In this document: one piece after another, positions 15,836-16,103 of the stretch | Layout: every line of letters begins with the position of its first letter | How positions within the stretch are numbered: the first letter of the stretch is position 1 | Assembly (NCBI GenBank): GCA_947450015.1 | Contig: CANFUB010000028.1 | Span: 1-16,103, forward strand | Source of the DNA: Bacteroidota bacterium | GTDB lineage: Bacteria; Bacteroidota; Bacteroidia; NS11-12g; UBA955 | Direction of reading: 5' to 3' | DNA: 16,103 nt | Notes under the pieces: generated by a model | Database searches by the model: none | What the model was told of the DNA's origin: nothing | Seen by the model: only the letters and a program-made list of their open reading frames with translations | Program-made: the position numbers and the translations under genes

Positions 15836-16103
15836 AGAACTGCAAATAAATCAGTGCAACTGCTGCTACGGTCATAATGATTAAAGCTGCAAAGCCCAGA
15901 ATATTCGCTACCAAACCATTCACATTTTCGCCCATTATTTTTTTATTATTTGAAATGTGTAATATGATAGCGATTAAAACGGGCGCTGTCAAACCATACA
16001 ATATGGCGGTATAGATGAGCGATTGAATCGGTGTGATGCCAATATAATTTAATGACAAACCCAACACCAAAGAAATGGCGATGATAACATAAAAACCTTT
16101 GGC
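15834..16103 (-). CDS. C-terminal part of an Nramp-type divalent metal transporter
   Basis: The frame runs off the right edge of the window, so only the last 89 residues are seen. The TTG at 16070 is not a start. The visible part has three hydrophobic stretches: VIIAISLVLGLSLNYIG, then LIYTAILYGLTAPVLIAIIL, and a final LGFAALIIMTVAAVALIYL. Between the last two is the cytoplasmic loop ISNNKKIMGENVNG. The phrases NYIGITPIQSLIYTA, TAPVLI and NNKKIMG are typical of the last helices of bacterial Nramp-family (MntH-like) Mn2+/Fe2+ importers. The metal-binding helices 1 and 6 lie outside the window, so metal choice cannot be checked. The identification rests on a short fragment but the match of pattern is good. 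Confidence 0.82.
   Translation of the reverse strand, partial: AKGFYVIIAISLVLGLSLNYIGITPIQSLIYTAILYGLTAPVLIAIILHISNNKKIMGENVNGLVANILGFAALIIMTVAAVALIYLQF

Overview
The window looks like chromosomal DNA from a free-living or host-associated member of the Bacteroidota. Four predicted secreted proteins end in a type IX secretion (T9SS) type A sorting domain with YPNP/YPIP and GLY(F/Y) landmarks. Three TAnnTTTG promoter elements, the Bacteroidota sigma-A -7 motif, stand in front of genes, and Shine-Dalgarno sequences are largely absent. The DNA is AT-rich. No rRNA, tRNA, CRISPR array or prophage was seen.

Layout, left to right. A 3' gene fragment and an MFS transporter read rightwards (1-1632). 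Three secreted-protein genes then read leftwards: a signal-peptide protein with a caspase-fold-like C-terminus (5885-7915), a parallel beta-helix T9SS protein (3317-5782) and a second T9SS protein (1706-3280). A lipoprotein gene (8050-8838) diverges from the peptidase-like gene, with a -7 box for each direction between them. It converges almost end-to-end with a T9SS-exported sulfatase (8852-10468). Next come a small YCII/muconolactone-isomerase-like protein and a two-domain GNAT acetyltransferase, both leftward. A very AT-rich segment (about 12000-14000) holds a three-gene leftward operon with overlapping reading frames: a cysteine-rich secreted protein, a small membrane protein and a short T9SS protein. 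It is followed by a decayed IS1595/ISXO2-type insertion sequence (13971-14953). The window closes with an outer-membrane-barrel protein and the 3' end of an Nramp-type metal transporter, both leftward.

The common theme is the cell envelope: T9SS cargo, a lipoprotein, an outer-membrane barrel, two inner-membrane transporters, and no central metabolism. The most interesting loci are (1) the 676-aa protein with the His/Cys signature of clan CD cysteine peptidases but no recognised family, and (2) the overlapping secreted/membrane/T9SS gene trio beside a dead IS, which looks like an accessory insertion. Their functions are inference only; no database search was possible.
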